In this document: positions 26,101 to 39,900 of the stretch, piece after piece | Numbering within the stretch: the first letter of the stretch is position 1 | Layout: each line of letters starts with the position of its first letter | Origin: Larix kaempferi | Lineage: Eukaryota > Streptophyta > Pinopsida > Pinales > Pinaceae | Assembly: GCA_027924585.1 (NCBI GenBank) | Contig: BSBM01000917.1 | Span: 9,105,501 to 9,169,500, forward strand | Direction of reading: 5' to 3' | DNA: 64,000 bases | Position numbers and translations under genes: made by a program | The notes under the pieces: generated by a model | What the model was told of the DNA's origin: nothing | The model's database searches: none | The model's input: only the letters and a program-made list of their open reading frames with translations

Positions 26101-26600
26101 AACGGTGGAAGTAAGCTTTTCTTATATCCGGACGCATGCGCAAACTATAGAAAGTCGTTATGACGTAGAATGTGCATACTTTGTAGATTCCATTTATGAA
26201 ATAAAACACATTTTCTAAAAACTTGTGTTTTTTACGAAATCATGTAAACCTTCTAGAAACCGTGATTTTAAAAAACGGTTGATTAAGCTTTTCTTATTTC
26301 AAGACGCATGCGCAAACTATATAAAGTCGTTATGACATAGAATGTGCATACTTTGTAGATTCCATTTATGAAATAAAACACATTTTCTAAAAACTCGTGT
26401 TTTTTACGAAATCATGTAAACCTTCCAGAAGCTGTGATTTTAAAAAACGGTGGAAGTAAGCTTTTCTTAATTCCGGACGCATGCGCAAACTATAGAATGT
26501 CGTTATGACGTAGAATATGCATACTTTGTAGATTCCATTTATGAAATAAAACACATTTTCTAAAAACTCATGTTTTTTACGAAATCATGTAAACCTTCTA
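23150..26600 (+). repeat. Long variant haplotype, copy A
   Basis: About 20 monomers with a distinctive order of rare variants: GGTTGATTAAGC, CTTATGTCCGG, CCTTTTAGAAG, GCATGCATAAAC, GAACGTGCATAC, GGAAGTGAGC, AAAATCTCGAG, GCGCAAAGGATAG (TGCGCAAAGG at 24580), TTTTTTAGGAAATC, AAACCCTCTAG, TCGTATATCC (25082), CATACGTTGTAG, CCTTCCAGAAG (CCAGAAG at 25561), CATTCTCTAAAAACCCG, AAGCTCTG and TATATCCG (26123). The same order returns in copies B, C and D. Confidence 0.82.
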
Positions 26601-28699
26601 GAAGCTGTGATTTTAAAAAACGGTGGAAGTAAGCTTTTCTTATTTCCGGACGCATGCGCAAACTATAGAAAGTCGTTATGACGTAGAATGTGCATACTTT
26701 GTAGATTCCATTTATGAAATAAAACACATTTTCTAAAAACCCGTGTTTTTTACGAAATCATGTAAACCTTCTAGAAGTTGTGATTTTAAAAAACGGTGGA
26801 AGTAAGCTTTTCTTATTTCCGGACGCATGCGCAAACTATAGAAAGTCGTTATGACGTAGAATGTGCATACTTTGTAGATTCCATTTATGAAATAAAACAC
26901 ATTTTCTAAAAACTCGAGTTTTTTACGAAATCATGTAAACCTTCTAGAAGCTGTGATTTTAAAAAACGGTGGAAGTAAGCTTCTCTTATATCCGGACGCC
27001 TGCGCAAACTATAGAATGTCGTTATGACGTAGAATGTGCATAGTTTGTAGATTCCATTTATGAAATAAAACACATTTTCTAAAAACTCATGTTTTTTACG
27101 AAATCATGTAAACCTTCTAGATGCTGTGATTTTAAAAAATGGTGGAAGTAAGCTTTTCTTATTTCCGGACGCATGCGCAAACTATAGAAAGTCAGTATGA
27201 CGTAGAATGTGCATACTTTGTAGATTCCATTTATGAAAAAAAACGCATTTTCTAAAAACTCGTGTTTTTCAAGAAATCATGTAAACCTTCTAGAAGCTGT
27301 GATTTTAAAAAACGGGGGAAGTAAGCTTTTCTTAATTCCAAACGCATGCGCAAACTATGGAAAGTCGTTATGACATAGAATGTGCATACTTTGTTGATTC
27401 CATTTATGAAATAAAACACATTTTCTAAAAACTCTTGTTTTTTACGAAATCATGTAAACCTTCTAGAAGCTGTGATTTTAAAAAACGGGGGAAGTAAGCT
27501 TTTCTTATTTCCGGACGCATGCGCAAACTATAGAAAGTCGTTATGACGTAGAATGTGCATACTTTGTAGATTCCATTGATGAAATAAAACACATTTTCTA
27601 AAAACTCGTGTTTTTCAAGAAATCATGTAAACCTTCTAGAAGCTGTGATTTTAAAAAACGGGGGAAGTAAGCTTTTCTTATTTCCAAACGCATGCGCAAA
27701 CTATAGAAAGTCGTTATGACAAAGAATGTGCATACTTTGTTGATTCCATTTATGAAATAAAACACATTTTCTAAAAACTCGTGTTTTTTAAGAAATCATG
27801 TAAACGTTCTAGAAGCTGTGATTTTAAAAAACGTTGGAAGTAAGCTTTTCTTATTTCCGAACGCATGCGCAAACTATAGAAAGTCGTTATGACGTAGAAT
27901 GTACATAGTTTGTTGATTCCATTTATGAAATAAAACACATTTTCTAAAAACTCGTGTTTTTTAAGAAATCATGTAAACCTTCTAGAAGCTGTGATTTTAA
28001 AAAACGGGGGAAGTAAGCTTTTCTTATTTCCGGACGCATGCACAAACTATAGAAAGTCATTATGCCGTAGAATGTGCATACTTTGTAGATTCCATTTATG
28101 AAATAAAACACATTTTCTAAAACCTCGTGTTTTTTACGAAATCGTGTAAACCTTCTAGAAGCTGTGATTTTAAAAATGGTGGAAGTAAGCTTTTCTTATT
28201 TCCGGACGTATGCGCAAACTATAGAAAGTTGTTATGACGTAGAATGTGCATACTTTGTAGATTCCATTTATGAAATAAAACACATTTTCTAAAAACTCAT
28301 GTTTTTTACGAAATCATGTAAACCTTCTAGAAGCTGTGATTTTAAAAAACGGGGGAAGTAAGCTTTTCTTATTTCCGGACGAATGCGCAAACTATAGAAC
28401 GTCGTTATGATGTAGAATGTGCATACTTTGTTGATTCCATTTATGAAATAAAACACATTTTCTAAAAACTCGTGTTTTTTAAGAAACCATGTAAACCTTC
28501 TAGAAGCTGTGATTTTAAAAAATTGTGGAAGTAAGCTTTTCTTATTTCCGGACGTATGCGCAAACTATAGAAAGTCGTTATGACGTAGAATGTGCATACT
28601 TTGTAGATTCCATTTATGAAATAAAACACATTTTCTAAAAACTCGTGTTTTTTACGAAATCATGTAAACCTTCTAGAAGCTGTGATTTTATAAAACGGT
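26601..28699 (+). repeat. Satellite monomers with a dimer duplication near 27.2-27.7 kb
   Basis: About 12 monomers. CGTGTTTTTCAAGAAATC starts at 27261 and 27607, 346 bp apart, marking a two-monomer duplication. The rest is ordinary satellite. A shortened A-run (TTTTAAAAATGGTGG) lies near 28,167. Confidence 0.75.
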
Positions 28700-31600
28700 G
28701 GAAGTAAGCTTTTCTTATTTTCGGATGCATGCGCAAACTATAGAAAGTCGTTATGACGTAGAATGTGCACACTTTGTTGATTCCATTTATGAAATAAAAC
28801 AAATTTTCTAAAAACTCGTGTTTTTTAACAAATCATGTAAACCTTCTAGAAGCTGTGATTTTAAAAAACGGGCGAGGTAAGTTTTTCTTATTTCCGGACG
28901 GATGCGCAAACTATAGAAAGTCGTTAAGATGTAGAATGTGCATACTTTGTAGATTCCATTTATGAAATAAAACACATTTTCTAAAAACTCGTGTTTTTTA
29001 CGAAACCATGTAAACCTTCTAGAAGCTGTGATTTTAAAAAACGGGGGAAGTAAGTTTTTCTTATTTCCGGACGAATGCGCAAACTATAGAACGTCGTTAT
29101 GATGTAGAATGTGCATACTTTGTTGATTCCATTTATGAAATAAAACACATTTTCTAAAAACTCGTGTTTTTTAAGAAATCATGTAAACCTTCTAGAAGCT
29201 ATGATTTTAAAAAACGGGGGAAGTAAGCTTTTCTTATTTCCAAACGCATGCGCAAACTATAGAAAGTCATTATCACGTAGAATGTGCATACTTTGTTGAT
29301 TCCATTTATGAAATAAAACACATTTTCTAAAAACTCGTGTTTTTTAAGCAATCATGTAAACCTTCTAGAAGCTGTGATTTTAAAAAACGGGGGAAGTAAG
29401 CTTTTCTTATTTCCGGACGCATACACAAACTATAGAAAGTCGTTATTCCGTAGCATGTGCATACTTTGTAGATTCCATTTATGAAATAAAACACATTTTC
29501 TAAAAACTCGTGTTTTTTACGAAATCATGTAAACCTTCTAGAAGCTGTGATTTTAAAAAATTGTGGAAGTAAGCTTTTCTTATTTCCGGACGTATGCGCA
29601 AACTATAGAAAGTCGTTATGACGTAGAATGTGCATACTTTGTAGATTCCATTTATGAAATAAAACACATTTTCTAAAAACTCGTGTTTTTTACGAAACCA
29701 TGTAAACCTTCTAGAAGCTGTGATTTTCAAAAACGGTGGAAGTAAGCTTTTCTTATTTCCGGACGCATGCGCAAACTATAGAAATTCGTTATGACGTAGA
29801 ATGTGCATACTTTGTTGATTCCATTTATGAAATAAAACACATTTTCTAAAAACTCGTGTTTTTTAACAAATCATGTAAACCTTCTAGAAGCTGTGATTTT
29901 AAAAAACGGGGGAAGTAAGCTTTTTTTATTTCCGGACGGATGCGTAAACTATAGAACATCGTTATGATGTAGAATGTGCATACTTTGTAGGTTCCATTTA
30001 TACAATAAAACACATTTTCTAAAAACTCATGTTTTTTACGAAATCATGTAAACCTTCTAGAAGCTGTGATTTTAAAAAACGGTGGAAGTAAGCTTTTCTT
30101 ATTTCCGGACGTATGCGCAAACTATAGAAAGTCGTTATGACATAGAATGTGCATACTTTGTAGATTCCATTTATGAAATAAAACACATTTTCTAAAAACT
30201 CGTGTTTTTTACGAAGTCATGTAAACCTTCTAGAAGCTTTGATTTTAAAAAATGGTGGAAGTAACCTTTTCTTATTTCTGGACGCATGCGCAAACTATAG
30301 AAAGTCGTTATGACGTAGAATGTGCATACTTTGTTGATTCCATTTATGAAATAAAACAATTTTTCTAAAAACTCGCGTTTTTTAACAAATCATGTAAACC
30401 TTCTAGAAGCTGTGATTTTAAAAAACGGGCGAAGTAAGCTTTTCTTAATTCCGGACGGATGCGCAAACTATAGAAAGTCATTATGACGTAGAATTTGCAT
30501 ACTTTGTAGATTCCATTTATTAAATCAAACACATTTTCTAAAAACTCGTGTTTTTTACGAAACCATGTAAACCTTCTAGAAGCTGTGATTTTAAAAAACG
30601 GTGGAAGTAAGATTTTCTTATTTCCGGATGCATGCGCAAACTATAGAATGTCGTTATGACGTAGAATGTGCATACTTTGTAGATTCCATTTATGAAATAA
30701 AACACATTTTCTAAAAACTCGTGTTTTTTACGAAATCATGTAAACCTTCTAGATGCTGTGATTTTAAAAAATGGTGTAAGTAAGCTTTTCTTATTTCCGG
30801 ACGCATGCGCAAACTATAGAATGTCATTATGACGAAGAATGTGCATACTTTGTTGATTCTATTTATGAAATAAAACACATTTTCTAAAAACTTGTGTTTT
30901 TTAAGAAATCATGTAAACCTCCTAGAAGCTGTGATTTTAAAAAACGGGGGAAGTAAGCTTTTCTTATTTCCAAACGCATGCGCAAACTATAGAAAGTCGT
31001 TATGACGTAGAATGTGCATACTTTGTTGATTCCATTTATGAAATAAAACACATTTTCTAAAAACTCGTGTTTTTTAAGAAATCATGTAAACCTTCTAGAA
31101 GTTGTGATTTTAAAAAACGGGGGAAGTAAGCTTTTCTTATTTCCGGACGCATGCGCAAACTATATAAAGTCGTTATGACGTAGAATGTGCATACTTTGTA
31201 GATTCCAATTATGAAATAAAACACATTTTCTAAAAACTCGTGTTTTTTAAGAAATCATGTAAACCTTCTAGAAGCTGTGATTTTAAAAAACGGGGGAAGT
31301 AAGCTTTTCTTATTTCCGGACGCATGCGCAAACTATATAAAGTCGTTATGACGTAGAATGTGCATACTTTGTAGATTCCATTTATGAAATAAAACACATT
31401 TTCTAAAAACTCGTGTTTTTTACGAAATCATGTAAACCTTCTAGAAGCTGTGATTTTAAAAAATGGTGGAATTAAGCTTTTCTTATTTCCGGACGTATTC
31501 GCAAACTATAGAAAGTCGTTATGACGTAGAATGTGCATACTTTGAAGATTCCATTTATGAAATAAAACACATTTTCTAAAAACCCGTGTTTTTTACGAAA

Positions 31601-31900
31601 TCATGTAAACCTTCTAGAAGCTGTGATTTTAAAAAATGGTGTAAGTAAGCTTTTCTTATTTCCGGACGCATGCGCAAACTATAGAATGTCGTTATGACGT
31701 AGAATGTGCATACTTTGTTGATTCTATTTATGAAATAAAACACATTTTCTAAAAACTTGTGTTTTTTAAGAAATCATGTAAACCTCCTAGAAGCTGTGAT
31801 TTTAAAAAACGGGGTAAGTAAGCTTTTCTTATTTCCGGACGCATGCGCAAACTATAGAAAGTCGTTATGCCATAGAATGTGCATACTTTGTAGATTCCAT
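28700..31900 (+). repeat. Long variant block duplicated at about 53.0-56.7 kb
   Basis: Anchors are TATCACGTAG at 29271 and 53308, TTATTAAATC at 30527 and 55244, and GTCGTTATGCC at 31861 and 56588. GGACGCATACACAAAC, GTAGCATGTGC, a GGGCGAAG variant, CTTAATTCCGGA and AAATGGTGTAAGTAAG occur in the same order in both. Offsets are 24,037 bp at the left and 24,717-24,727 bp at the right, so about four monomers were gained or lost between the copies. Confidence 0.75.
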
Positions 31901-32869
31901 TCATGAAATAAAACACATTTTCTAAAAAGTCATGTTTTTTACGAAATCATGTAAACCTTCTAGAAGCTGTGATTTTAAAAAACGGTGGAAGTAAGCTTTT
32001 CTTATTTCCGGACGTATGCGCAAACTATAGAAAGTCGTTATGACGTAGAATGTGCATACTTTGTAGATTCCATTTATGAAATAAAACACATTTTCTAAAA
32101 ACTCGTTTTTTTTACGAAATCGTGTAAACCTTCTAGAAGCTGTGATTTTAAAAAACGGTGGAAGTAAGCTTTTCTTATTTCCGGACGTATGCGCAAACTA
32201 TAGAAAGTCGTTATGACGTAGAATGTGCATACTTTGTAGATTCCATTTATGAAATGAAACACATTTTCTAAAAACTCGTGTTTTTTACGAAATCATGTAA
32301 ACTTTCTAGAAGCTGTGATTTTAAAAAACGGTGGAAGTAAGCTTTTCTTATTTCCGGACGCATGCGCAAACTATAGAAAGTCGTTATATCGTAGAATGTG
32401 CATACTTTGTAGATTCCATTTATGAAATAAAACCCATTTTCTAAAAACTCGTGTTTTTTACGAAATCATGTAAACCTTCCAGAAGCTGTGATTTTGAAAA
32501 ACGGTGGAAGTAAGCTTTTCTTATTTCCGGACGCATGCGCAAACTATAGAAACTCGTTATGATGTAGAATGTGCATACTTTGTTGATTCCATTTATGAAA
32601 TAAAACAAATTTTCTAAAAACTCGTGTTTTTTAAGAAATCATGTAAACCTTCTAGAAGTTGTGATTTTAAAAAACGGAGGAAGTAAGCTTTTCTTATTTC
32701 CGGACGCATGCGCAAACTATAGAAAGTCGTTATGACGTAGAATGTGCATACTTTGAAGATTCCATTTATGAAATAAAACACATTTTCTAAAAACTCGTGT
32801 TTTTTACGAAATCATGTAAACCTTCTAGAAGCTGTGATTTTAAAAAACGGTGGAAGTAAGCTTTTCTTA
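31901..32869 (+). repeat. Satellite monomers related to the 45.3-45.9 kb region
   Basis: About 5-6 monomers. CCTTCCAGAAG with TTTTGAAAAACGG, then GAAACTCGTTATGATG and an AACAAATTTTC monomer, near 32,475-32,610, repeat the order seen near 45,615. No other sequence class is present. Confidence 0.72.
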
Positions 32870-35807
32870 TTTTCGGACGAATGCACAAACTATAGAAAGT
32901 CGTTAGGACGTAGAATGTGCATACTTTGTTGATTCCATTTATGAAATAAAACAAATTTTCTAAAAACCAGTGTTTTTTACGAAATCATGTAAACCTTCTA
33001 GAAGCTGTGATTTTAAAAAACGGTGGAAGTAAGCTTTTCTTATATACGGACGCATGCGCAAACTATAGAAAGTCGTTATGACGTAGAATGTGCATACTTT
33101 GTAGATTCCATTTATGAAATAAAACACATTTTCTAAAAACTCGTGTTTTTTACGAAATCATGTAAACCTTCTAGAAGCTGTGATTTTAAAAAACGGTGGA
33201 AGTAAGCTTTTCTTATTTCCGGACGCATGCGCAAACTATAGAATGTCGTTATGACGTAGAATGTGCATAATTTGTAGATTCCATTTATGAAATAAAACAC
33301 ATTTTCTAAAAACTCGTGTTTTTTACGAAATCATGTAAACCTTCTAGAAGCTGTGATTTTCAAAAACGATGGAAGTAAGCTTTTCTTATTTCCGGACGCA
33401 TGCGTAAACTATAGAATGTCGTTATGATGTAGAATGTGCATACTTTGTAGATTCCATTTATGAAATAAAACACATTTTCTAAAAACTCGAGTTTTTTACG
33501 AAATCATGTAAACCTTCTAGAAGCTGTGATTTTAAAAAACGGTTGATTAAGCTTTTCTTATTTCCGGATGCATGCGCAAACTATATAAAGTCGTTATGAC
33601 GTAGAATGTGCATACTTTGTAGATTCCATTTATGAAATAAAACACATTTTCTAAAAACTCGTTGTTTTTACGAAATCATGTAAACCTTCTAGAAGCTGTG
33701 ATTTTAAAAAACGGTGGAAGTAAGCTTTTCTTATTTCCGGACGCATGTGCAAACTATAGAAAGTCGTTATGACGTAGAATGTGCATACTTTGTTGATTCC
33801 ATCTATGAAATAAAACACATTTTCTAAAAACTCGTGTTTTTTACGAAATCATGTAAACCTTCTAGAAGCTGTGATTTTGAAAAACGGTGGAAGTAAGCTT
33901 TTCTTATTTCCGGACGCATGCGCAAACTATAGAATGTCGTTATGACGTAGAATGTGCATACTTTGTAGATTCCATTTATGAAATAAAACACATTTTCTAG
34001 AAACTCGTGTTTTTTACGAAATCATGTAAATCTTCTAGAAGCCGTGATTTTCAAAAATGGTTGATTAAGCTTTTCTTATTTCTGGACGCATGCGAAAACT
34101 ATATAAAGTCATTATGACGTAGAATGTGCATACTTTGTAGATTCCATTTATGAAATAAAACACATTTTCTAAAAACTTGTGTTTTTTACGAAATCATGTA
34201 AACCTTCTAGAAGCTGTGATTTTAAAAAACGGTGGAAGTAAGCTTTTCTTATGTCCGGACGCATGCGCAAACTATAGAAAGTCGTTATGACGTAGAATGT
34301 GCATACTTTGTTGATTCCATTTATGAAATAAAACACATTTTCTAAAAACTCGTGTTTTTTACGAAATCATGTAAACCTTCTAGAAGCTGTGATTTTAAAA
34401 AACGGGGGAAGTAAGCTTTTCTTATTTCCGGACGCATGCACAAACTATAGAAAGTCGTTATGACGTAGAATGTGCATACTTTGTAGATTCCATTTATGAA
34501 ATAAAACACATTTTCTAAAAACTCGTGTTTTTTACGAAATCATGTAAACCTTTTAGAAGCTGTGATTTTAAAAAACGGTGGAAGTAAGCTTTTCTTATTT
34601 CCGAACGCATGCATAAACTATAGAAAGTCGTTATGACGTAGAACGTGCATACTTTGTAGATTCCATTTATGAAATAAAACACATTTTCTAAAAACTTGTG
34701 TTTTTTACGAAATCATGTAAACCTTCTAGAAGCTGTGATTTTAAAAAACGGTGGAAGTGAGCTTTTCTTATTTCCGGACGCATGCGCAAACAATAGAAAA
34801 TCGTTATGACGTAGAATGTGCATACTTTGTAGATTCCATTTATGAAATAAAACACATTTTCTAAAAACTCCTGTTTTTTACGAAATCATGTAAACCTTCT
34901 AGAAGCTGTGATTTTAAAAAACGGTGGAAGTAAGCTTTTCTTATTTATGGACGCATGCGCAAACTATAGAATGTCGTTATGACGTAGAATGTGCATACTT
35001 TGTAGATTCCATTTATGAAATAAAACACATTTTCTAAAATCTCGAGTTTTTTACGAAATCTTGTAAACCTTCTAGAAGCTGTGATTTTAAAAAACGGTTG
35101 ATTAAGCTTTTCTTATTTCCGGACGCATGCGCAAACTATATAAAGTCGTTATGACGTAGAATTTGCATACTTTTTTGATTCTATTTATGAAATAAAACAC
35201 ATTTTCTAAAAACTCGTGTTTTTTACGAAATCATCTAAACCTTCTAGAAGCTGTGATTTTTAAAAACGGTGGAAGTAAGCTTTTCTTATTTCCGGATGCA
35301 TGCGCAAAGGATAGAAAGTCGTTATGACGTAGAATGTGCATACTTTGTTGATTCTATTTATGAAATAAAACACATTTTCTAAAAACTCGTGTTTTTTAGG
35401 AAATCATGTAAACCCTCTAGAAGCTGTGATTTTAAAAAACGGGAGAAGTAAGCTTTTCTTATTTCCAAACGCATGCGCAAAGTATAGAAAGTTGTAATGA
35501 CGTAGAATGTGCATACTTTGTTGATTCCATTTATGAAATAAAACACATTTTCTAAAAACTCTTGTTTTTTACGAAATCATGTAAACCTTCTAGAAGCTGT
35601 GATTTTAAAAAACGGTGGAAGTAAGCTTTTCTTATTTCTGGACGAATGCGCAAACTATAGAAAGTCGTTAGGACGTAGAATGTGCATACTTTGTTGATTC
35701 CATTTATGAAATAAAACACATTCTCTAAAAACCCGTGTTTTTTACGAAATCATGTAAACCTTCTAGAAGCTCTGATTTTAAAAAACGGTGGAAGTAAGCT
35801 TTTCTTA
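32870..35807 (+). repeat. 17-monomer higher-order repeat, first copy (includes copy B)
   Basis: A 2,938 bp block. TATATACGGA at 33041 and GTTGTTTTTA at 33661 recur at 35979 and 36599, both offset by exactly 2,938 bp. The part from 33,872 onward follows the same rare-variant order as copy A (TGATTTTGA, GGTTGATTAAGC, CTTATGTCCGG, GAACGTGCATAC, GGAAGTGAGC, GCGCAAAGGATAG), then jumps to the GTTAGG and AAGCTCTG monomers. It lacks the TCGTATATCC section of copy A. Confidence 0.86.
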
Positions 35808-38800
35808 TTTTCGGACGAATGAACAAACTATAGAAAGTCGTTAGGACGTAGAATGTGCATACTTTTTTGATTCCATTTATGAAATAAATCGAATTTTCTA
35901 AAAACCAGTGTTTTTTACGAAATCATGTAAACCTTCTAGAAGCTGTGATTTTAAAAAACGGTGGAAGTAAGCTTTTCTTATATACGGACGCATGCGCAAA
36001 CTATAGAGAGTCGTTATGACGTAGAATGTGCATACTTTGTAGATTCCATTTATGAAATAAAACACATTTTCTAAAAACTCGTGTTTTTTACGAAATCATG
36101 TAAACCTTCTAGAAGCTGTGATTTTAAAAAACGGTGGAAGTAAGATTTTCTTATTTCCGGACGCATGCGCAAACTATAGAATGTCGTTATGACGTAGAAT
36201 GTGCATAATTTGTAGATTCCATTTATGAAATAAAACACATTTTCTAAAAACTCGTGTTTTTTACGAAATCATGTAAACCTTCTAGAAGCTGTGATTTTCA
36301 AAAACGATGGAAGTAAGCTTTTCTTATTTCCGGACGCATGCTTAAACTATAGAATGTCGTTATGATGTAGAATGTGCATACTTTGTAGATTCCATTTATG
36401 AAATAAAGCACATTTTCTAAAAACTCGTGTTTTTTACGAAATCATGTAAACCTTCTAGAAGCTGTGATTTTAAAAAACGGTTGATTAAGCTTTTCTTATT
36501 TCCGGATGCATGCGCAAACTATATAAAGTCGTTATGACGTAGAATGTGCATACTTTGTAGATTCCATTTATGAAATAAAACACATTTTCTAAAAACTCGT
36601 TGTTTTTACGAAATCATGTAAACCTTCTAGAAGCTGTGATTTTAAAAAACGGTGGAAGTAATCTTTTCTTATTTCCGGACGCATGTGCAAACTATAGAAA
36701 GTCGTTATGACGTAGAATGTGCATACTTTGTTGATTCCATTTATGAAATAAAACACATTTTCTAAAAACTCGTGTTTTTTACGAAATCATGTAAACCTTC
36801 TAGAAGCTGTGATTTTGAAAAACGGTGGAAGTAAGATTTTCTTATTTCCGGACGCATGCGCAAACTATAGAATGTCGTTATGACGTAGAATGTGCATACT
36901 TTGTAGATTCCATTTATGAAATAAAACACATTTTCTAAAAACTCGTGTTTTTTACGAAATCATGTAAATCTTCTAGAAGCCGTGATTTTCAAAAATGGTT
37001 GATTAAGCTTTTCTTATTTCCGGACGCATGCGCAAACTATATAAAGTCATTATGACGTAGAATGTGCATACTTTGTAGATTCCATTTATGAAATAAAACA
37101 CATTTTCTGAAAACTTTTGTTTTTTATGAAATCATGTAAACCTTCTAGAAGCTGTGATTTTAAAAAACGGTGGAAGTAAGCTTTTCTTATGTCCGGACGC
37201 ATGCGCAAACTATAGAAAGTCGTTATGACGTAGAATGTGCATACTTTGTTGATTCCATTTATGAAATAAAACACATTTTCTAAAAACTCGTGTTTTTTAC
37301 GAAATCATGTAAACCTTCTAGAAGCTGTGATTTTAAAAAACGGGGGAAGTAAGCTTTTCTTATTTCCGGACGCATGCACAAACTATAGAAAGTCGTTATG
37401 ACGTAGAATGTGCATACTTTGTAGATTCCATTTATGAAATAAAACACATTTTCTAAAAACTCGTGTTTTTTACGAAATCATGTAAACCTTTTAGAAGCTG
37501 TGATTTTAAAAAACGGTGGAAGTAAGCTTTTCTTATTTCCGAACGCATGCATAAACTATAGAAAGTCGTTATGACGTAGAACGTGCATACTTTGTAGATT
37601 CCATTTATGAAATAAAACACATTTTCTAAAAACTTGTGTTTTTTACGAAATCATGTAAACCTTCTAGAAGCTGTGATTTTAAAAAACGGTGGAAGTGAGC
37701 TTTTCTTATTTCCGGACGCATGCGCAAACAATAGAAAATCGTTATGACGTAGAATGTGCATACTTTGTAGATTCCATTTATGAAATAAAACACATTTTCT
37801 AAAAACTCCTGTTTTTTACGAAATCATGTAAACCTTCTAGAAGCTGTGATTTTAAAAAACGGTGGAAGTAAGCTTTTCTTATTTCTGGACGCATGCGCAA
37901 ACTATAGAATGTCGTTATGACGTAGAATGTGCATACTTTGTAGATTCCATTTATGAAATAAAACACATTTTCTAAAAACTCGTGTTTTTTACGAAGTCAT
38001 CTAAACCTTCTAGAAGCTGTGATTTTTAAAAACGGTGGAAGTAAGCTTTTCTTATTTCCGGATGCATGCGCAAAGGATAGAAAGTCGTTATGACGTAGAA
38101 TGTGCATACTTTGTTGATTCTATTTATGAAATAAAACACATTTTCTAAAAACTCGTGTTTTTTAGGAAATCATGTAAACCCTCTAGAAGCTGTGATTTTA
38201 AAAAACGGGAGAAGTAAGCTTTTCTTATTTCCAAACGCATGCGCAAAGTATAGAAAGTCGTAATGACGTAGAATGTGCATACTTTGTTGATTCCATTTAT
38301 GAAATAAAACACATTTTCTAAAAACTCTTGTTTTTTACGAAATCATGTAAACCTTCTAGAAGCTGTGATTTTAAAAAACGGTGGAAGTAAGCTTTTCTTA
38401 TTTCTGGACGAATGCGCAAACTATAGAAAGTTGTTAGGACGTAGAATGTGCATACTTTGTTGATTCCATTTATGAAATAAAACACATTCTCTAAAAACCC
38501 GTGTTTTTTACGAAATCATGTAAACCTTCTAGAAGCTCTGATTTTAAAAAACGGTGGAAGTAAGCTTTTCTTATATCCGGACGCATGCGCAAACTATAGA
38601 AAGTCTTTATGACGTAGAATGTGCATACTTTGTAGATTCCATTTATGAAATAAAACACATTTTCTAAAAACTTGTGTTTTTTACGAAATCATGTAAACCT
38701 TCTAGAAGCTGTGATTTTAAAAAACGGTGGAAGTAAGCTTTTCTTATTTCCGGACGCATGCGCAAACTATAGAAAGTCGTTATGACGTAGAATGTGCATA

Positions 38801-39900
38801 CGTTGTAGATTCCATTTATGAAATAAAACACATTTTCTAAAAACTCATGTTTTTTACGAAATCATGTAAACCTTCCAGAAGCTGTGATTTTAAAAAACGG
38901 TGGAAGTAAGCTTTTCTTATTTCCGCACGCATGCGCAAACTATAGAAACTCGTTATGATGTAGAATGTGCATACTTTGTTGATTCCATTTATGAAATAAA
39001 ACAAATTTTCTAAAAACTCGTGTTTTTTAAGAAATCATGTAAACCTTCTAGAAGCTGTGATTTTAAAAAACGGGGGAAGTAAGCTTTTCTTATTTCCGGA
39101 TGCATGCGCAAACTATAGAAAGTCGTTATGATGTAGAATGTGCATACTTTGTAGATTCCATTTATGAAATAAAATACATTTTCTAAAAACTCGTGTTTTT
39201 TAAGAAATCATGTAAACCTTCTAGAAGCTGTGATTTTAAAAAACGGTGGAAGTAAGCTTTTCTTATTTTCGGACGAATGCGCAAACTATAGAAAGTCGTT
39301 AGGACGTAGAATGTGCATACTTTGTAGATTCCATTTATGAAATAAAAGACATTCTCTAAAAACCCGGGTTTTTTACGAAATCATGTAAACCTTCTAGAAG
39401 CTCTGATTTTAAAAAACGGTGGAAGTAAGCTTTTCTTATATCCGGACGCATGCGCAAACTATAGAAAGTCGTTATGACGTAGAATGTGCATACTTTGTAG
39501 ATTCCATTTATGAAATAAAACACATTTTCTAAAAACTCGTGTTTTTTACGAAATCATGTAAACCTTCTAGAAGCCATGATTTTCAAAAACGGTTGATTAA
39601 GCTTTTCTTATTTCCAGACGCATGCGCAAACTATATAAAGTCGTTATGACATAGAATGTGCATACTTTGTAGATTCCATTTATGAAATAAAACACATTTT
39701 CTAAAAACTCGTGTTTTTTACGAAATCATGTAAACCTTCCTGAAGCTATGATTTTAAAAAACGGTGGAAGTAAGCTTTTCTTATTTCCGGACGCATGCGC
39801 AAACTATAGAATGTCGTTTTGACGTAGAATATGCATACTTTGTAGATTCCATTTATGAAATAAAACACATTTTCTAAAAACTCATTTTTTTTACGAAATC
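35808..39900 (+). repeat. 17-monomer higher-order repeat, second copy, and continuation (copy C)
   Basis: Matches the first copy at offset 2,938 bp up to about 37.9 kb, then at offset 2,766 bp (TGCGCAAAGG 35301 and 38067). One monomer is therefore missing: the AAAATCTCGAG and GGTTGATTAAGC pair of the first copy is fused into one unit near 37,960-38,010. From about 38.6 kb it follows copy A again at offset 13,314 bp (GTCTTTATG, CCAGAAG, TATATCCG, GGTTGATTAAGC) to about 39.9 kb. Confidence 0.84.

Noticed and set aside
35139-35152. TATATAAA as a functional promoter
   Set aside because: It arises by one G-to-T change in CTATAGAAAG within a subfamily, and there is no gene downstream. It is kept only as a marker of that subfamily.
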